From: Mycolicibacterium tusciae JS617
GTDB lineage: Bacteria; Actinomycetota; Actinomycetes; Mycobacteriales; Mycobacteriaceae
Assembly: GCF_000243415.2 (NCBI RefSeq)
Contig: NZ_KI912270.1
Coordinates: 1,240,001-1,304,000, forward strand
Length of the DNA stretch: 64,000 bases
Direction of reading: 5' to 3'
A model generated the notes under the pieces. The model made no database searches, was not told the origin of the DNA, and saw only the letters and a list, made by a program, of their open reading frames with translations. Shown piece by piece: positions 28,444-39,695 of the stretch (positions are counted from its first letter, which is position 1; each line of letters opens with the position of its first letter). Both the position numbers and the translations under genes were made by a program.

Positions 28444-29987
28444 CAGGCGCAGACCACCGCGGGCACCAGACTGCGGGCCATCACCGGATCGGTGTTCGGA
28501 TAGTCGGCGCGATGATGGCAGCCCCGCGATTCGGTTCGTTCCAGAGCTGCCGCCATGACGGCACCTGCGGCGCAGGTCAGCGCAACATCCTCGAAGTCCT
28601 TGCGCGAGTCGAGCCTTCGTGGCCTTGCAGTGTCCAATACCTGCGACAGCGTGCGCAGGCCGTCTTCGTCGCGGACCACCGCCGCGTAGCGTGTCATCGC
28701 CTGCTGCAGAGCGGCCCGCGGCAGTGCGCGGCGAACGCCGGCCTCCGGTAGCGCAGCGGTCGACAAGCCCGCGTCGGAAGCGTGTGCGGCAGCGGCCTTT
28801 CCGGCCCGGCCGCCGATCACGAGGCCCTCGAGCAGGCTGTTGGAGGCCAGCCGGTTTGCGCCGTGCATGCCGGTGCGCGCGACCTCCCCCGCCGCGAAAA
28901 GGCCCGCCAACTCGGTACGCCCGTGTGCATCGGTGACGACACCGCCACAGCTGTAGTGCGCACCGGGGACGACGGGGATGGCCTGCCGTGTCGGGTCGAT
29001 GCCAGCCTCCCGGCACGCCGCGGTGACGGTGGGAAAGCGCTTCTTGAATCCTTTGATGCCGCGTGCGTCGAGGTAAACGCAGGGATCGCCGGTCTCCGTC
29101 ATCCGTGCGTCGATCGCCGCGGCCACGACGTCGCGTGGTGCCAGATCTCCCATGGGATGTACACCCTCGGTGAACGAACGACCCTGTGAGTCAACAAGAA
29201 CCGCACCCTCACCGCGCACCGCCTCGGTGATCAGTGGTCGGCGCCCGGCCGCATGGCCGTCGAACAGCATGGTCGGGTGGAACTGGATGAACTCGAGGTC
29301 AGACACGGCAAGCCCGGCCCACATCGCCAGTGCAACGCCGTCACCGGTCGACCCTTCGGGATTCGTGGTCGCTGAGTACAGGTGCCCGAGTCCGCCGGTC
29401 GCCAGGATCACCGATCGTGTGTGGACGATCCCGGGGCCATCGTCGTTGAGTGTGAGCACACCCGTGACCGCTCCGTCTTCGTGCAGGATCTCCAGCGCAA
29501 CATGGTTGCGACGGATGTCCAACCGCGCCGCAGCTTCGTCGAGCGCGCGCTGCACCTCCGCGCCGGTCGCGTCGCCTCCGGCGTGGATGATCCGCCGACG
29601 AGAATGGCCACCCTCGCGGGTCAGCGACCACTGTCCCGGCGCGGCTTCGTCGAACCGCGCGCCGTCATCGACGAGGTCGCGTACGGCGCGGTAGCCGTCG
29701 ACGACGATGGAACGCACCACCTCCGGATCACACAGTCCAGCACCCGCGGCCAACGTGTCGGCGACATGCGCGTCGACCGAATCGTCTGTTTTCGGTAGCA
29801 CGACAGCGATGCCGCCCTGCGCGTAGAACGTGGCGGTGTTACCGGCCTTGCTGAGCACCATGACCTGTTGGCCTTGACGGTGCGCGGCGAGCGCAGCACA
29901 CAGACCGGCCACGCCGGTGCCGATCACGACGACGTCGGCGCGCTGCTGCCAGTAGCCGCGCCCGCCGCAAGCGGCTTGGCGCGTCAT
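28443..29987 (-). CDS. nadB: L-aspartate oxidase
   Basis: 514 aa FAD enzyme that oxidises aspartate to iminoaspartate for Nad[20 protein letters not shown] (about residues 17-35) is the FAD-binding site, and [36 protein letters not shown] and [24 protein letters not shown] are the conserved family blocks with active-site Arg and His. ATG 29987 overlaps the nadA stop (ATGA) and its stop overlaps nadC. Confidence 0.97.
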   Translation of the reverse strand: MTRQAACGGRGYWQQRADVVVIGTGVAGLCAALAAHRQGQQVMVLSKAGNTATFYAQGGIAVVLPKTDDSVDAHVADTLAAGAGLCDPEVVRSIVVDGYRAVRDLVDDGARFDEAAPGQWSLTREGGHSRRRIIHAGGDATGAEVQRALDEAAARLDIRRNHVALEILHEDGAVTGVLTLNDDGPGIVHTRSVILATGGLGHLYSATTNPEGSTGDGVALAMWAGLAVSDLEFIQFHPTMLFDGHAAGRRPLITEAVRGEGAVLVDSQGRSFTEGVHPMGDLAPRDVVAAAIDARMTETGDPCVYLDARGIKGFKKRFPTVTAACREAGIDPTRQAIPVVPGAHYSCGGVVTDAHGRTELAGLFAAGEVARTGMHGANRLASNSLLEGLVIGGRAGKAAAAHASDAGLSTAALPEAGVRRALPRAALQQAMTRYAAVVRDEDGLRTLSQVLDTARPRRLDSRKDFEDVALTCAAGAVMAAALERTESRGCHHRADYPNTDPVMARSLVPAVVCA

Positions 29988-31027
29988 TCGCCGCCGCCGG
30001 GCTGCCCGATCTCGATCATCCGCAACACGCTCGCGCGCCCCAACCGGGCGGTCTCGGGATCAACGTGGACTTCGTCCCGACTCTCCACCAGGCAGCGCAA
30101 CAACGCGGCAGGGGTGATCATCTTCATGAATTTGCACGACGCGCGGTCGTTCACCGCGCGGAAATCGACCTCCGGTGCGGCGCGCCGCAACTGGTGCAGC
30201 ATTCCCACCTCGGTGGCGACGAGCACCTGGCGTGCCCGGGTCTGTCGAGCGGCGTCCAGCATTCCGCCGGTGGACAGGATCTTGACCCGGTCCTGCGGGA
30301 ATGCGCCTTCCCCGGCCAGATACAGAGCCGAAGTGGCACAACCGCATTCGGGATGGACATAGAGTTCGGCGTCCGGGTGGGTGCGGGCCTGATCGGCCAG
30401 CTCGTCGCCGTTGATGCCGGCGTGCACATGGCATTCACCGGCCCAGACGTGCAGATTCTTGCGCCCGGTCACCCGGCGCACGTGGGCGCCGAGGAACTGA
30501 TCCGGGCAGAACAGCACCTCGCGGTCGGCGGGGATCGACGCGACCACCTCGACGGCGTTCGACGACGTGCAGCAGATGTCGGTCTCGGCTTTCACCGCGG
30601 CGGTGGTGTTGACGTAGGAAACGACAACGGCCCCAGGATGCTCGGCCTTCCACGCGCGCAGGTCGTCGGCGGTGATCGAGTCGGCCAGCGAGCATCCGGC
30701 GCGCTGATCGGGAATGAGCACCGTCTTGTCCGGGGACAGGATCTTCGCGGTCTCGGCCATGAAGTGCACGCCGCAGAACACGATCGTGTCCTCGGGTACC
30801 TCGGCTGCGATCCGGGACAGCGCCAGCGAGTCGCCGACGTGGTCCGCGACGTCCTGGATGGCCGGCAGCTGGTAGTTGTGCGCCAGCAGCGTCGCGCCGC
30901 GCAGATCGGCAAGGCGACGTACCTCGGCGGCCCATTCCTGATCGCCGTCGACGCCGGAATATCCGGTCGGACCGTCGACTATCCGGTCCACCAGATCGTT
31001 AGCGGGCATGCGATCCAGAACCGTCAT
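29984..31027 (-). CDS. nadA: Quinolinate synthase A
   Basis: 347 aa [4Fe-4S] enzyme condensing iminoaspartate and dihydroxyacetone phosphate to quinolinate. [19 protein letters not shown] (about residues 50-68), [15 protein letters not shown] and VHPECGC with its Cys ligand are typical. ATG 31027 has an excellent ribosome-binding site (AAGGAGG). First gene of nadABC; the NrtR operator lies 25 nt upstream of the start. Confidence 0.97.
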   Translation of the reverse strand: MTVLDRMPANDLVDRIVDGPTGYSGVDGDQEWAAEVRRLADLRGATLLAHNYQLPAIQDVADHVGDSLALSRIAAEVPEDTIVFCGVHFMAETAKILSPDKTVLIPDQRAGCSLADSITADDLRAWKAEHPGAVVVSYVNTTAAVKAETDICCTSSNAVEVVASIPADREVLFCPDQFLGAHVRRVTGRKNLHVWAGECHVHAGINGDELADQARTHPDAELYVHPECGCATSALYLAGEGAFPQDRVKILSTGGMLDAARQTRARQVLVATEVGMLHQLRRAAPEVDFRAVNDRASCKFMKMITPAALLRCLVESRDEVHVDPETARLGRASVLRMIEIGQPGGGE

Positions 31028-31051
31028 AGCCGCCTCCTTAGGCTTATCGAG

Positions 31052-31074
31052 GTTTTCGACTTACAATCGAAAAC
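31052..31074. promoter_or_regulatory. NrtR operator between nadA and nrtR
   Basis: GTTTTCGA, 7 nt, TCGAAAAC: a perfect 8-bp inverted repeat in the 47-bp divergent gap. NrtR is known to repress the nad operon of M. smegmatis from the shared nadA-nrtR region. The right arm touches the nrtR ATG. Confidence 0.85.
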
Positions 31075-31767
31075 ATGGCCCATATTAGCACCGAGCACGA
31101 GGTGCTGGCTGCGGTGTTCCAGGTTCGTGCGGTCGGCTCCCCGAAACCCGCACTTCACGTGCTGTTGTGGCAGCGCGCACTGGAACCGGAGGCCGGAAAG
31201 TGGGCCCTGGCGGGTGGCAGGCTTCGCAACGATGAGGACCTGACCAGCTCCGTTCGGCGGCAGCTCGCCGAGAAAGTCGACCTGCGTGAGGTTGCTCACC
31301 TCGAACAACTCGCCGCGTTCTCCGACCCGAACCGAGTTCCGGGCACACGCACCATCGCCTCGACGTTCCTCGGGCTGGTGCCCTCCCCCGCAACGCCTGA
31401 ACTGCCGCCGGACACCCGGTGGCATCCAGTGAACAATCTGCCGCCGATGGCGTTCGACCACGGTCCGATGGTCGAGCACGCCCGCGCTCGACTGGTCGCC
31501 AAGCTGTCCTATACGAACATCGGGTTCGCCTTGGCGCCAACAGAGTACGCCGTGTCGACACTGCGCGACATCTACAGCGCCGCGCTGGGCCATCCGGTGG
31601 ATGCCACCAACCTGCAACGCGTGCTGGAGCGGCGCAATGTCATCACCCGCACCGGCACGACGGCGCGGTCGGGACGCAGCGGCGGCCGTCCCGCAGCGCT
31701 GTACAGGTTCACCGACTCCCACTACCGGGTTACCGACGAATTCGCCGCATTACGCCCGCCGGGGTGA
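31075..31767 (+). CDS. nrtR: Nudix-related transcriptional regulator of NAD synthesis
   Basis: 230 aa. An N-terminal Nudix-like domain (about residues 8-140; WALAGGRLRNDEDLTSSVRRQLAEKV) departs from the catalytic Nudix box GX5EX7REUXEEXGU, as expected of an NrtR sensor that binds ADP-ribose rather than hydrolysing. A C-terminal winged-helix domain follows (about 150-230; LRDIYSAALGHPVDATNLQRVLERRNVI, then GRPAALYRF). Divergent from nadABC with a palindromic operator in between. Operator and start codon abut, leaving no room for a ribosome-binding site, so the message may be leaderless. Confidence 0.92.
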   Translation: MAHISTEHEVLAAVFQVRAVGSPKPALHVLLWQRALEPEAGKWALAGGRLRNDEDLTSSVRRQLAEKVDLREVAHLEQLAAFSDPNRVPGTRTIASTFLGLVPSPATPELPPDTRWHPVNNLPPMAFDHGPMVEHARARLVAKLSYTNIGFALAPTEYAVSTLRDIYSAALGHPVDATNLQRVLERRNVITRTGTTARSGRSGGRPAALYRFTDSHYRVTDEFAALRPPG

Positions 31768-31809
31768 GTCGGCTGGCTTCTTAATGCTCTCTTAAGCAAC
31801 AATGGCCGA

Positions 31810-33147
31810 ATGGATCTGGGCAGCGTCGCGCCAGCAGCTGGTGCAGAGTGGATCGGGCACGTCCCCCACGAGGAACTGGTGCGCGGTACCCGCCCGCAGC
31901 TGCCGTCCGACGACCCGTTCTACGAACCGCCCACGAACTTCCAGCACGCCACCCCGGGAACCGTCCTGCGCAGCCGGGACGTTGAGCTGGCGTTCATGGG
32001 CCTGATCCCGCAGCGTGTGCGGGCCACTCAGCTGCTGTATCGCACCACCGACATGCACGGCACGGCCGATGCGGCGGCAACCACGGTGATCGTGCCCGCC
32101 GAGCGTGCCCCAGCGGCCGTCACGCCGGTGATCTCGTACCAATGCGCAATCGACGCCGTCACGTCGCGCTGCTTCCCGTCATACGCCCTACGGCGCCACG
32201 CGCACGCGACGGGTGCGGTGGCGCAGTTCGAGTTCCTCCTGGTGGCCGCCTGCCTCGCCGAGGGCTGGGCGGTGTCGATACCCGACCACGAGGGCCGCCT
32301 GGGCATGTGGGGCGCACCGTACGAACCCGGCTACCACGTTCTCGACGGATTACGTGCCGCAGTCGGCACCAAACGGCTCGGATTGTCGCCGGACGCGCAG
32401 ATCGGTCTCTGGGGCTATTCCGGCGGTGGGCTCGCCACCGCGTGGGCCGCCGAGATGAGCGGCTCCTACGCGCCGGAATTGAACGTTGTCGGCGCGGTGC
32501 TCGGGTCACCCGTCGGGGATCTCGGCCACACCTTCCGCCGGCTCAACGGCACCTTCGCTTCCGGGCTGCCCGCACTCGTCGTGGCCGCGCTGTCGCACAT
32601 CTATCCCGACCTAGACCGGCTCATTCAGGAGCATGTCACCGAAGAGGGCAAGGTGCTTCTCGAGCGCCTGCACACGATGACGACCGCCGAGGCGATGGTC
32701 CGGATGGCCAAGAAAGACATGGGCGATCTGCTCGACTGGCCCCTCGAGCAGATCCTCAACAGCCCCGAGGTGCAGCATGTTTTCGCCGACATCAAGCTCG
32801 GCGTTGCGGTGCCGACTCCCCCGGTGCTGATCGTGCAGGCGGTCCACGACCAGCTGATCTCGGTTGGGGACATCGACGAACTGGCCGACACCTACAGGTT
32901 GGGTGGTGCGTCGGTGACCTACCACCGGGACATGTTCAGCGAGCATATGCTGCTGCACCCGATGTCGGCACCCATGGCGCTGCGCTGGCTCATCGATCGG
33001 TTCGCCGGAAAGCCCTTGTCGGAGCACATGGTTCGGACGAAGTGGCCGACGCTTCTGAACCCCATGACCTACGTCGGCATGGCCAGATTGGCGAAGATCG
33101 TCGCCAAGGTGGTCACTGGCCGGACGGTGGAACGTTCCCCGCTTTAA
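31810..33147 (+). CDS. Secretory-lipase-family alpha/beta hydrolase (Rv1592c-like)
   Basis: 445 aa serine hydrolase of the LIP (PF03583) type. The nucleophile elbow GYSGGG is at about residues 203-208, a candidate catalytic Asp lies in [17 protein letters not shown] and the His in FSEHMLLH near residue 380. No clear signal peptide is present, so secretion is doubtful despite the family name. The synteny partner in M. tuberculosis is Rv1592c. Its 3' end overlaps the convergent membrane-protein gene by 35 nt. Confidence 0.88.
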   Translation: MDLGSVAPAAGAEWIGHVPHEELVRGTRPQLPSDDPFYEPPTNFQHATPGTVLRSRDVELAFMGLIPQRVRATQLLYRTTDMHGTADAAATTVIVPAERAPAAVTPVISYQCAIDAVTSRCFPSYALRRHAHATGAVAQFEFLLVAACLAEGWAVSIPDHEGRLGMWGAPYEPGYHVLDGLRAAVGTKRLGLSPDAQIGLWGYSGGGLATAWAAEMSGSYAPELNVVGAVLGSPVGDLGHTFRRLNGTFASGLPALVVAALSHIYPDLDRLIQEHVTEEGKVLLERLHTMTTAEAMVRMAKKDMGDLLDWPLEQILNSPEVQHVFADIKLGVAVPTPPVLIVQAVHDQLISVGDIDELADTYRLGGASVTYHRDMFSEHMLLHPMSAPMALRWLIDRFAGKPLSEHMVRTKWPTLLNPMTYVGMARLAKIVAKVVTGRTVERSPL

Positions 33148-33733
33148 AGAGTTCAGTTTCGACAGGGGGCCACGCTCCCAGATCGTCACGTGCGATCGAA
33201 ACCGCGATGAGCGAGTAGACCAACGCTGCGACAGCCGCCGGGAACAGGACCGTCAGGGCGATCAGCAACGGCGAGTGGCCGAAGAAGACCGGCGGCGCCT
33301 CGATCACATAGTGCACCCGATGCTCGGGTGAAACCGGCGCGGCGCCGACATCAATCGTTCCGTACCGCCAATGCACCAGTACCGCACCGACTCCCGCTGC
33401 CACACCGGCGGCAACAGCAGATCCGATAGCGAGCGCTGCCACCATCAGGGGGCCGCGGTGTGCGCGCCACTGCCACACCAGAACCGCCGCGACCACGGCC
33501 GTCACGCACAGCATGCCGACCACCAGGAACGCGGCGACGAAGAAGTGGTCGGCCTCGCTGCCGAGGTGCGCGCGGAGGCGTTCGCCACCCTTGGTCAACG
33601 CCACCACACCGTGCACCGGCGGCGCCAGCCACGCCCAGAGCGCGCCGATCACCACGCCGGTCACCGCAAGTCCGGCGACGACGGTCAAAGCCGCGCGACC
33701 GCGCGAAATACGTGGCGGGGCAAGCTGGCTCAT
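33113..33733 (-). CDS. DUF2567-type membrane protein (Rv1591-like)
   Basis: 206 aa with about four helices (roughly residues 14-36, 65-88, 97-120 and 160-184), an external loop between the third and fourth helices and a short cytoplasmic tail. No function is known for the family. ATG 33733 ([19 protein letters not shown]) is chosen; the sequence just upstream consists of two tandem copies of the GCGATGAGC repeat, and the true start itself sits in a partial third copy (GCGATGAGCCAGCTTG). The alternative upstream start at 33757 lies inside the repeat and is unlikely. It follows bsaP on the same strand. Confidence 0.83.
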   Translation of the reverse strand: MSQLAPPRISRGRAALTVVAGLAVTGVVIGALWAWLAPPVHGVVALTKGGERLRAHLGSEADHFFVAAFLVVGMLCVTAVVAAVLVWQWRAHRGPLMVAALAIGSAVAAGVAAGVGAVLVHWRYGTIDVGAAPVSPEHRVHYVIEAPPVFFGHSPLLIALTVLFPAAVAALVYSLIAVSIARDDLGAWPPVETELFKAGNVPPSGQ

Positions 33734-33743
33734 CGCAGCCCTC

Positions 33744-33800
33744 GGCTCTTCGCGCAAGCGCTCATCGCAGTCCTCGGCTCTTCGCGCAAGCGCTCATCGC
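33744..33800 (-). repeat. Two tandem copies (3 and 4) of the 25-bp GCGATGAGC-type repeat
   Basis: Copies at 33744-33768 and 33776-33800, 32 bp apart and identical over 25 nt to the trpE copy. A partial third unit covers the start codon of the DUF2567 gene. The distal copy supplies the bsaP stop codon: the TGA at 33794-33796 lies within GCGATGAGC. Confidence 0.88.
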
Positions 33801-33985
33801 TCCTCCGAATCCTTCGAGTCCGTGAGACCGTGCCGGGAGCATTTCGCCGACCAGCCGTCCGGTCGCACCTGCACGATCATCCGTCGGCCGCACTCCGCGC
33901 AGAACCGGGGCGGCTCGAGGCCCAGTTGCGCCGCCGCAGGCAGTGCGGTGCCGTCGGCTTCCCCGGTGTAGACGTTGAACGCCAT
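33794..33985 (-). CDS. bsaP: Biotin synthase auxiliary protein
   Basis: 63 aa from ATG 33985 ([15 protein letters not shown]). It has a CxxC pair and a third Cys (CAECGRRM, then SAKCSRHG) in a compact fold. It lies directly downstream of bioB (12 nt gap), as in other mycobacteria, where the Rv1590-type protein is reported to be needed for BioB turnover. The C-terminus DSEER and its stop run into the 25-bp repeat. The GTG one codon earlier (33988) is a possible alternative start. Identification rests on position, size and the Cys pattern. Confidence 0.85.
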   Translation of the reverse strand: MAFNVYTGEADGTALPAAAQLGLEPPRFCAECGRRMIVQVRPDGWSAKCSRHGLTDSKDSEER

Positions 33986-33997
33986 CACTTAAGAGTT

Positions 33998-35036
<1,039 letters not shown>

Positions 35037-35045
35037 GCTATCGAC

Positions 35046-35648
35046 GTGCAGCTCCACAAACGCGACGTGGTCGAGGCGGCGGCAGCGCTGCTGGACGAAT
35101 ACGGCATCGCCGATCTCACGATGAGACGGCTCGCGCGGGAGCTCAGCGTGTCCCCCGGCGCCCTGTACTGGCATTTTGCCAACAAGCAGGAGCTGCTGGG
35201 CGCCATCTCCGACCGCATTCTCGACGGTGTGCCTTCCCCACGGGGCGTTGTCGATGTGTGTAATCGGCTTCGCGACGCGCTGCTGTCGCATACCGATGGT
35301 GCCGAGCTTGTGTCAGCCAGCTTCGCGGCCGGTCAGTCGTCGGCGATGAAGCAGATTCTGGCGATCCTGACCGAGGCGGTGTCCGACGACGGAGTCGACT
35401 CGGCCCATGCCGAGCTGGCCGCCCGCACGGTCGTCTACTACGTACTCGGCTTCACCGTAGACGAGCAGTCACGGTTGCAATGGGATGCGGCGGGCGCTGA
35501 GCTACCCGAGTGGCAGTCGGTGCTCGCCGACGATGCCAATGCCCGGTTCGGGTTCGGTCTGCGCCTGTTCGTCGACGGAATCAACGTTTCGCACCGCGAG
35601 ACCGAACGTGAGCTTGTGATCGATGAATTGCCGAAATCTCACGCATAA
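35046..35648 (+). CDS. bioQ: TetR-family biotin regulator BioQ
   Basis: 200 aa. The N-terminal helix-turn-helix KRDVVEAAAALLDEYGIADLTMRRLARELSVSPGALYWHF (about residues 5-44) is TetR-like. Mycobacterial BioQ represses the biotin genes; the divergent bioB, the operator in between and a second identical operator before bioF support this identity. GTG 35046. Its last 15 codons and stop lie within a 13-bp-stem hairpin repeat (35603-35659), so the C-terminal residues TERELVIDELPKSHA are encoded by that element. Confidence 0.9.
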   Translation: MQLHKRDVVEAAAALLDEYGIADLTMRRLARELSVSPGALYWHFANKQELLGAISDRILDGVPSPRGVVDVCNRLRDALLSHTDGAELVSASFAAGQSSAMKQILAILTEAVSDDGVDSAHAELAARTVVYYVLGFTVDEQSRLQWDAAGAELPEWQSVLADDANARFGFGLRLFVDGINVSHRETERELVIDELPKSHA

Positions 35649-35659
35649 GCTCACGTTCG
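35603..35659 (+). repeat. Hairpin repeat element, copy 2 (3' end of bioQ)
   Basis: Perfect 13-bp arms CGAACGTGAGCTT (35603-35615) and AAGCTCACGTTCG (35647-35659) around a 31-nt loop related to the 16365-16395 loop. It spans the bioQ stop codon. By position it could act as a terminator, but copy 1 is in the opposite orientation to its genes. Confidence 0.8.
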
Positions 35660-35675
35660 ACGAGGATCCCGCCGC

Positions 35676-36011
35676 GTGATCACCGTCGACGATTTTCGGC
35701 GCATCGCCTCGGCCCTGCCCAGGTCGTATGAAGCCGTGGTGCGCGACGAGATCAGGTTCCGCGCCGGGCGCCTCGTCTATGCCGCGTTCTCGCGCGACGA
35801 GACGGTGATGGGTTTGGGCTTTCCCAAGGAGGAGCGCGCGGCGATGGTGGCCGCAGAACCCGACAAGTTCATGCTGCCGCGCCAGTCGGAGATGCGCTAC
35901 AACTGGATTCTGGTGCGCCTCGACGCGATCGACCTCGACGAGCTCCGCGAGCTGGTAATCGACGGGTGGCGGATGTGTGTGCCGAAAAGCGTTGGAGCGA
36001 CGGTCGTTTAG
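35676..36011 (+). CDS. MmcQ/YjbR-family protein
   Basis: 111 aa, GTG start. VDDFRRIASALPRSYEAV, FPKEERAAMVAAEPDKFMLP and NWILVRLDAIDLDELRELVIDGWRM match the small CyaY-like MmcQ/YjbR family, whose members are often annotated as DNA-binding but lack a settled role. It follows bioQ at 27 nt on the same strand and overlaps the convergent phosphodiesterase-like gene by 4 nt. Confidence 0.82.
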   Translation: MITVDDFRRIASALPRSYEAVVRDEIRFRAGRLVYAAFSRDETVMGLGFPKEERAAMVAAEPDKFMLPRQSEMRYNWILVRLDAIDLDELRELVIDGWRMCVPKSVGATVV

Positions 36012-36526
36012 ATCCGGTATTCGCGCTTGGCATTGCCGTCCCAATGCCGCAGGCCCACAACAGTCGCGGACAGGTCGTGTGACACCCTCTTGAGCGCCAT
36101 CACCGATTGCAATTGGTCGGCCGGCACCCGACGCGCCAGCGTCACATGCGGCGTCCACTGGCCCGGCTCCGAATGCGGCAACGGACCGGTCGGCATATGC
36201 GGCCCGCAGACGCCCTGTACCTCGGCATGAATCGACAGCAGCTCGGCTGAAGGCACGACCAGCCGCACCAGTGTGAAGTCCCGGCGACCGAAGAGCATTG
36301 GCGCGCCGATCGTGCAGCTCAGCGGCAGCCGTTTGCGCACCGGCCGCAGCGCGTCATTCACGGATTCGTCCATGCGTTCCGCCACTGCGAGCGTGACATG
36401 CGGCCTGTTGCTCGGCGATTTGTGTGCAGCCTGGCTGCGCACGCCGGCTTCGGTCAAGTCGTCCCAGATCGACCGGATCGCCGCATCGGTGTCTGAGTCA
36501 AACAGCAACTCGACGGAATGCACCAT
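36008..36526 (-). CDS. 2'-5' RNA ligase / cyclic phosphodiesterase-like protein
   Basis: 172 aa with the two HxT motifs that define the 2H phosphoesterase family: RPHVTLAV (about residues 42-49) and TPHVTLARR (about 126-134). Members act on RNA 2'-5' bonds or cyclic phosphates; the substrate is unknown. ATG 36526 lies 1 nt after the bioD stop, so it forms the end of a bioA-bioF-bioD unit, though a role in biotin synthesis is not implied. Confidence 0.85.
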   Translation of the reverse strand: MVHSVELLFDSDTDAAIRSIWDDLTEAGVRSQAAHKSPSNRPHVTLAVAERMDESVNDALRPVRKRLPLSCTIGAPMLFGRRDFTLVRLVVPSAELLSIHAEVQGVCGPHMPTGPLPHSEPGQWTPHVTLARRVPADQLQSVMALKRVSHDLSATVVGLRHWDGNAKREYRI

Positions 36527-36527
36527 T

Positions 36528-37208
36528 TCAGACCCCGAGACTGGCGACCCACGACGGATCGAACGCCAACGCGCTGACGGCCTCGAACTCGCCTGCGCTC
36601 GCCGTGCCGAGTCCTGCGGGCAGCACAGCACGCACCGGAGCCAGTCGGCTCAGTGCCGCGCGATTGCCCAACTCGGCAGGGGCTGGTTCGGACGGCCACG
36701 CTCCAATCACCAGCCCGGCACACGGAACCCCTTGGGCGGCAAGCGCTTCCAACGTCAACGCAGTGTGGTTCAGTGTGCCCAGTCCCGCGGTCACGACGAC
36801 GAGCACCGGCGCGGCCAGGTCCATCGCGACGTCGCGCAGCGTTGCGCCGTCCTCGCCCAGCTCCACGAGCAGACCCCCGGCACCCTCCACCAGCACCAGC
36901 TTGGCTCCGGCGTCACTGGCCTCGCGCACCGACCCGACCAGCTCGGCGCGTGTGGGTAACGCCTGGCCAGCCCGTTGCGCGGCGGCCGCCGGGGCCAGCG
37001 GCTCCGGATACCGCCACGAACCACGAAGGTCGGTCACACCGGAAAGCCGGGCGATATCGGCCAGGTCGTCGTCTCGGGGGCTGCCGGTCTGCACGGGTTT
37101 GCACACCGCGACCTCGATGCCGAGCAGCCGCGCATGACACGCCAGGGCCGCGGTCGACACCGTCTTGCCGACTCCGGTATCGGTTCCGGTGATGACGAGA
37201 GTGCTCAC
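36528..37208 (-). CDS. bioD: Dethiobiotin synthetase
   Basis: 226 aa ATP-dependent enzyme closing the ureido ring of dethiobiotin. P-loop GTDTGVGKT at residues 8-16, CKPVQTG at about 40-46 and [10 protein letters not shown] at about 109. GTG 37208 overlaps the bioF stop (GTGA). Confidence 0.96.
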   Translation of the reverse strand: MSTLVITGTDTGVGKTVSTAALACHARLLGIEVAVCKPVQTGSPRDDDLADIARLSGVTDLRGSWRYPEPLAPAAAAQRAGQALPTRAELVGSVREASDAGAKLVLVEGAGGLLVELGEDGATLRDVAMDLAAPVLVVVTAGLGTLNHTALTLEALAAQGVPCAGLVIGAWPSEPAPAELGNRAALSRLAPVRAVLPAGLGTASAGEFEAVSALAFDPSWVASLGV

Positions 37209-38350
37209 GCGCCTGCGGAGAGCACGTCGGTGAGAACCTCACGCGCCAAAGCCATCTCGTCCTCCGACAGCGAGGCGCGGGCAGTGAGCCGCAACCGGGA
37301 GGTACCCGCGGGCACAGTCGGCGGCCGGAAGCAGCCGACGCGAACGCCACGGTCCAGACACGACACAGCTGCGGCCAACGCCACCTCGGGCTCACCCAGG
37401 ATCACCGACACCACCGCCGAGCCGGGTCGCTCGTCAAGGTCACACACCGTGGCGAGCGCGGCCGCATGGTCGAGCACCGCCTGCGCACGCGACGGTTCAG
37501 CGATCAGCACCTTCAGCGCCGCCCACGCCGCCCCCACCGCGGCGGGCGCAAGTCCCGTGTCGAAGATGAACGGCCGCGCGGCATCAATGAGATGGTCGCG
37601 CACCGCGGCCGGTCCGAGCACCACGCCACCCTGACTCCCCAATGCCTTGGACATCGTCGTCGTCACCACCACGTCCGGCGCGCCCGCCAAGCCGACCTCG
37701 TGCACCAGTCCGCGGCCGCCGGTCCCCCGCACGCCGAGCGCGTGCGCCTCGTCGACGACGAGAAGTGCGCCGTGCCGACGGCACACGTCGTGCAATGACC
37801 TCAGCGGGGCCAGCACGCCGTCCGCGGAGAACACCGCGTCGGTAACGACGACCGCGCGTTCCTCGCCACGGCTGGCCAGCGCCGCCTCGACGGCAGCGAC
37901 GTCGCGGTGCGGGGTCACCACTACCCGGGCCCGCGACAGCCGGCACGCGTCGACCAGGGACGCGTGCGTCAGGGCGTCGGAGACCAGCAGCGAGCCTGCG
38001 CCGGACAGTGACACGACCGCACCCAGGTTCGCGGTGTAGCCAGACGAAAAGGCCAGCGCCGACTCGGCGCCGACGAAATCGGCGAGCGCCTGTTCAAAGC
38101 CTTCGTGAATCTCGGTATTGCCAGTGACCAGCCGTGATCCCGTCGACCCGGCACCCCAGGTTCGTAACGCCGCCACACCACCTTCGATGACATCCGGATG
38201 CTGCGATAACCCGAGATAGTCGTTGGAGGCCAGGTCGAGTTCGGCGCCGACCGGCCGGCGGGTCCGCAGCGACCGCCGCAGCCCGGCGGCGCGGCGCTGC
38301 AGCTCGACCTCGTCGAGCCACGCCAGCGGCGAAAGACCTGTGCGCGTCAC
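37205..38350 (-). CDS. bioF: 8-amino-7-oxononanoate synthase
   Basis: 381 aa PLP enzyme joining pimeloyl thioester and alanine. [13 protein letters not shown] (about residues 49-61), [15 protein letters not shown] and the PLP lysine in [14 protein letters not shown] are the family marks. GTG 38350 gives [26 protein letters not shown]; further in-frame upstream codons overlap bioA and were rejected. The BioQ operator lies 15-38 nt upstream. Confidence 0.95.
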   Translation of the reverse strand: MTRTGLSPLAWLDEVELQRRAAGLRRSLRTRRPVGAELDLASNDYLGLSQHPDVIEGGVAALRTWGAGSTGSRLVTGNTEIHEGFEQALADFVGAESALAFSSGYTANLGAVVSLSGAGSLLVSDALTHASLVDACRLSRARVVVTPHRDVAAVEAALASRGEERAVVVTDAVFSADGVLAPLRSLHDVCRRHGALLVVDEAHALGVRGTGGRGLVHEVGLAGAPDVVVTTTMSKALGSQGGVVLGPAAVRDHLIDAARPFIFDTGLAPAAVGAAWAALKVLIAEPSRAQAVLDHAAALATVCDLDERPGSAVVSVILGEPEVALAAAVSCLDRGVRVGCFRPPTVPAGTSRLRLTARASLSEDEMALAREVLTDVLSAGA

Positions 38351-38365
38351 GATGCTCCTAGCCGA

Positions 38366-38388
38366 CAATTGAACACCGTTCAGGTTAG
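38366..38388. promoter_or_regulatory. BioQ operator upstream of bioFD, overlapping the bioA stop
   Basis: Identical over 23 nt to 35014-35036, with TGAACACCGTTCA at 38370-38382. The last codons of bioA lie within it. It would let BioQ repress bioFD separately from bioA. Confidence 0.87.
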
Positions 38389-39672
38389 TGCACGCGCGAC
38401 GTCGGCCATCGCCGAGGTGATCTGGCCGATCTCCTCCGGTGTGCAGATGTAGGGCGGCATCGCGTAGACCAGGTTGCGGAACGGCCGCAGCCACACCCCG
38501 TGGTCCAACGCGGCGGACGTCGCGACCCGCAGGTCGACGGGTCGATCCATCTCGATGACGCCGATCGCGCCGAGTACCCGGACGTCAGCCACCCCCGGCA
38601 GCGTCGCAACGGGCGCCAGTCCGTCGCGCAGACCCGTCTCGATCGAACGCACCGTCGAACGCCAGTCGCCGGCGAGCAACAGCTCGACCGAGGCCACCGA
38701 GACCGCGCATGCCAGCGCGTTGGCCATGAACGTCGGGCCGTGCATCAGCGCACCTGCCTCACTGGAGCTGATCGTGTGCGCAATCTCGTTGGTGCACAAC
38801 GTCGCGGCCAGGGTGAGATAGCCGCCGGTCAGCGCCTTTCCGACGCACATGATGTCGGGCGTGACCCCGGCATGGTCGGCGGCGAAGAGCTCGCCGGTAC
38901 GGCCAAATCCGGTGGCGATCTCGTCGAAGATCAGCAGCACGTCGTGGCGGGTGCAGATGTCGCGCAGGTCGGTCAGATACTGCGGATCGTGGAACCGCAT
39001 CCCGCCTGCCCCCTGCACCACGGGTTCGATGATCACGGCCGCCAACTCGTCGGCATGTTCGGCAAGTTGGCGCTCGAAGTCCGCGATGTAGGCGGCGTGG
39101 TACGCGGTCGGCACCGCCGGTGCGAACACCTGCGGAGCCAGCACGTCGCTCCAGAGGCTGTGCATGCCGCCGTCGGGGTCGCAGACGCTCATCGGGGTGA
39201 AGGTGTCGCCGTGGTAGCCGCCGCGCCACGTCATCAGCCGGCGCTTGTCCCAGCGGCCCGCGCTGCGCCAGTACTGCAGCGCCATCTTGACCGCGACCTC
39301 CACCGAAACCGATCCCGAGTCGCTGAAGAAGACGGTGTCGAGTCCGTCCGGTGTGAGCTGCACGAGCAGTTCTGCGAGCCGGGCCGCCGGTTCGTGGGTC
39401 AGCCCGCCGAACATGACGTGGTTCATGGTGGCCAGCTGGTCAGTGATGGCCGCATCCAGAACCGGGTGCCCGTGCCCGTGGATCGCGGTCCACCAGGACG
39501 CCATCGCGTCGAGAGCGCACACGTCTTGTCCGTCGCGGTGCAGGGTGAGCCAGGCACCGCGGGCGCCCACTGCGACCAGCGGCGCGATCGCCTCGGCGCC
39601 GATCGTGCTGTAGGGATGCCAGACGTGGGCGGCGTCGATGGCGCCGATCTCGGCGGGCGTCAGTGCTGCCAC
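38380..39672 (-). CDS. bioA: Adenosylmethionine-8-amino-7-oxononanoate aminotransferase
   Basis: 430 aa class-III aminotransferase forming diaminopelargonate with SAM as amino donor. [10 protein letters not shown] (about residues 16-25), [43 protein letters not shown] and the PLP lysine in [11 protein letters not shown] are conserved. GTG 39672. It is divergent from the acyltransferase gene with only 23 nt between starts, and no BioQ-like site is seen there. Confidence 0.96.
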   Translation of the reverse strand: MAALTPAEIGAIDAAHVWHPYSTIGAEAIAPLVAVGARGAWLTLHRDGQDVCALDAMASWWTAIHGHGHPVLDAAITDQLATMNHVMFGGLTHEPAARLAELLVQLTPDGLDTVFFSDSGSVSVEVAVKMALQYWRSAGRWDKRRLMTWRGGYHGDTFTPMSVCDPDGGMHSLWSDVLAPQVFAPAVPTAYHAAYIADFERQLAEHADELAAVIIEPVVQGAGGMRFHDPQYLTDLRDICTRHDVLLIFDEIATGFGRTGELFAADHAGVTPDIMCVGKALTGGYLTLAATLCTNEIAHTISSSEAGALMHGPTFMANALACAVSVASVELLLAGDWRSTVRSIETGLRDGLAPVATLPGVADVRVLGAIGVIEMDRPVDLRVATSAALDHGVWLRPFRNLVYAMPPYICTPEEIGQITSAMADVARALT

Positions 39673-39695
39673 CTTGGGTAGATTATCCGTCGACC

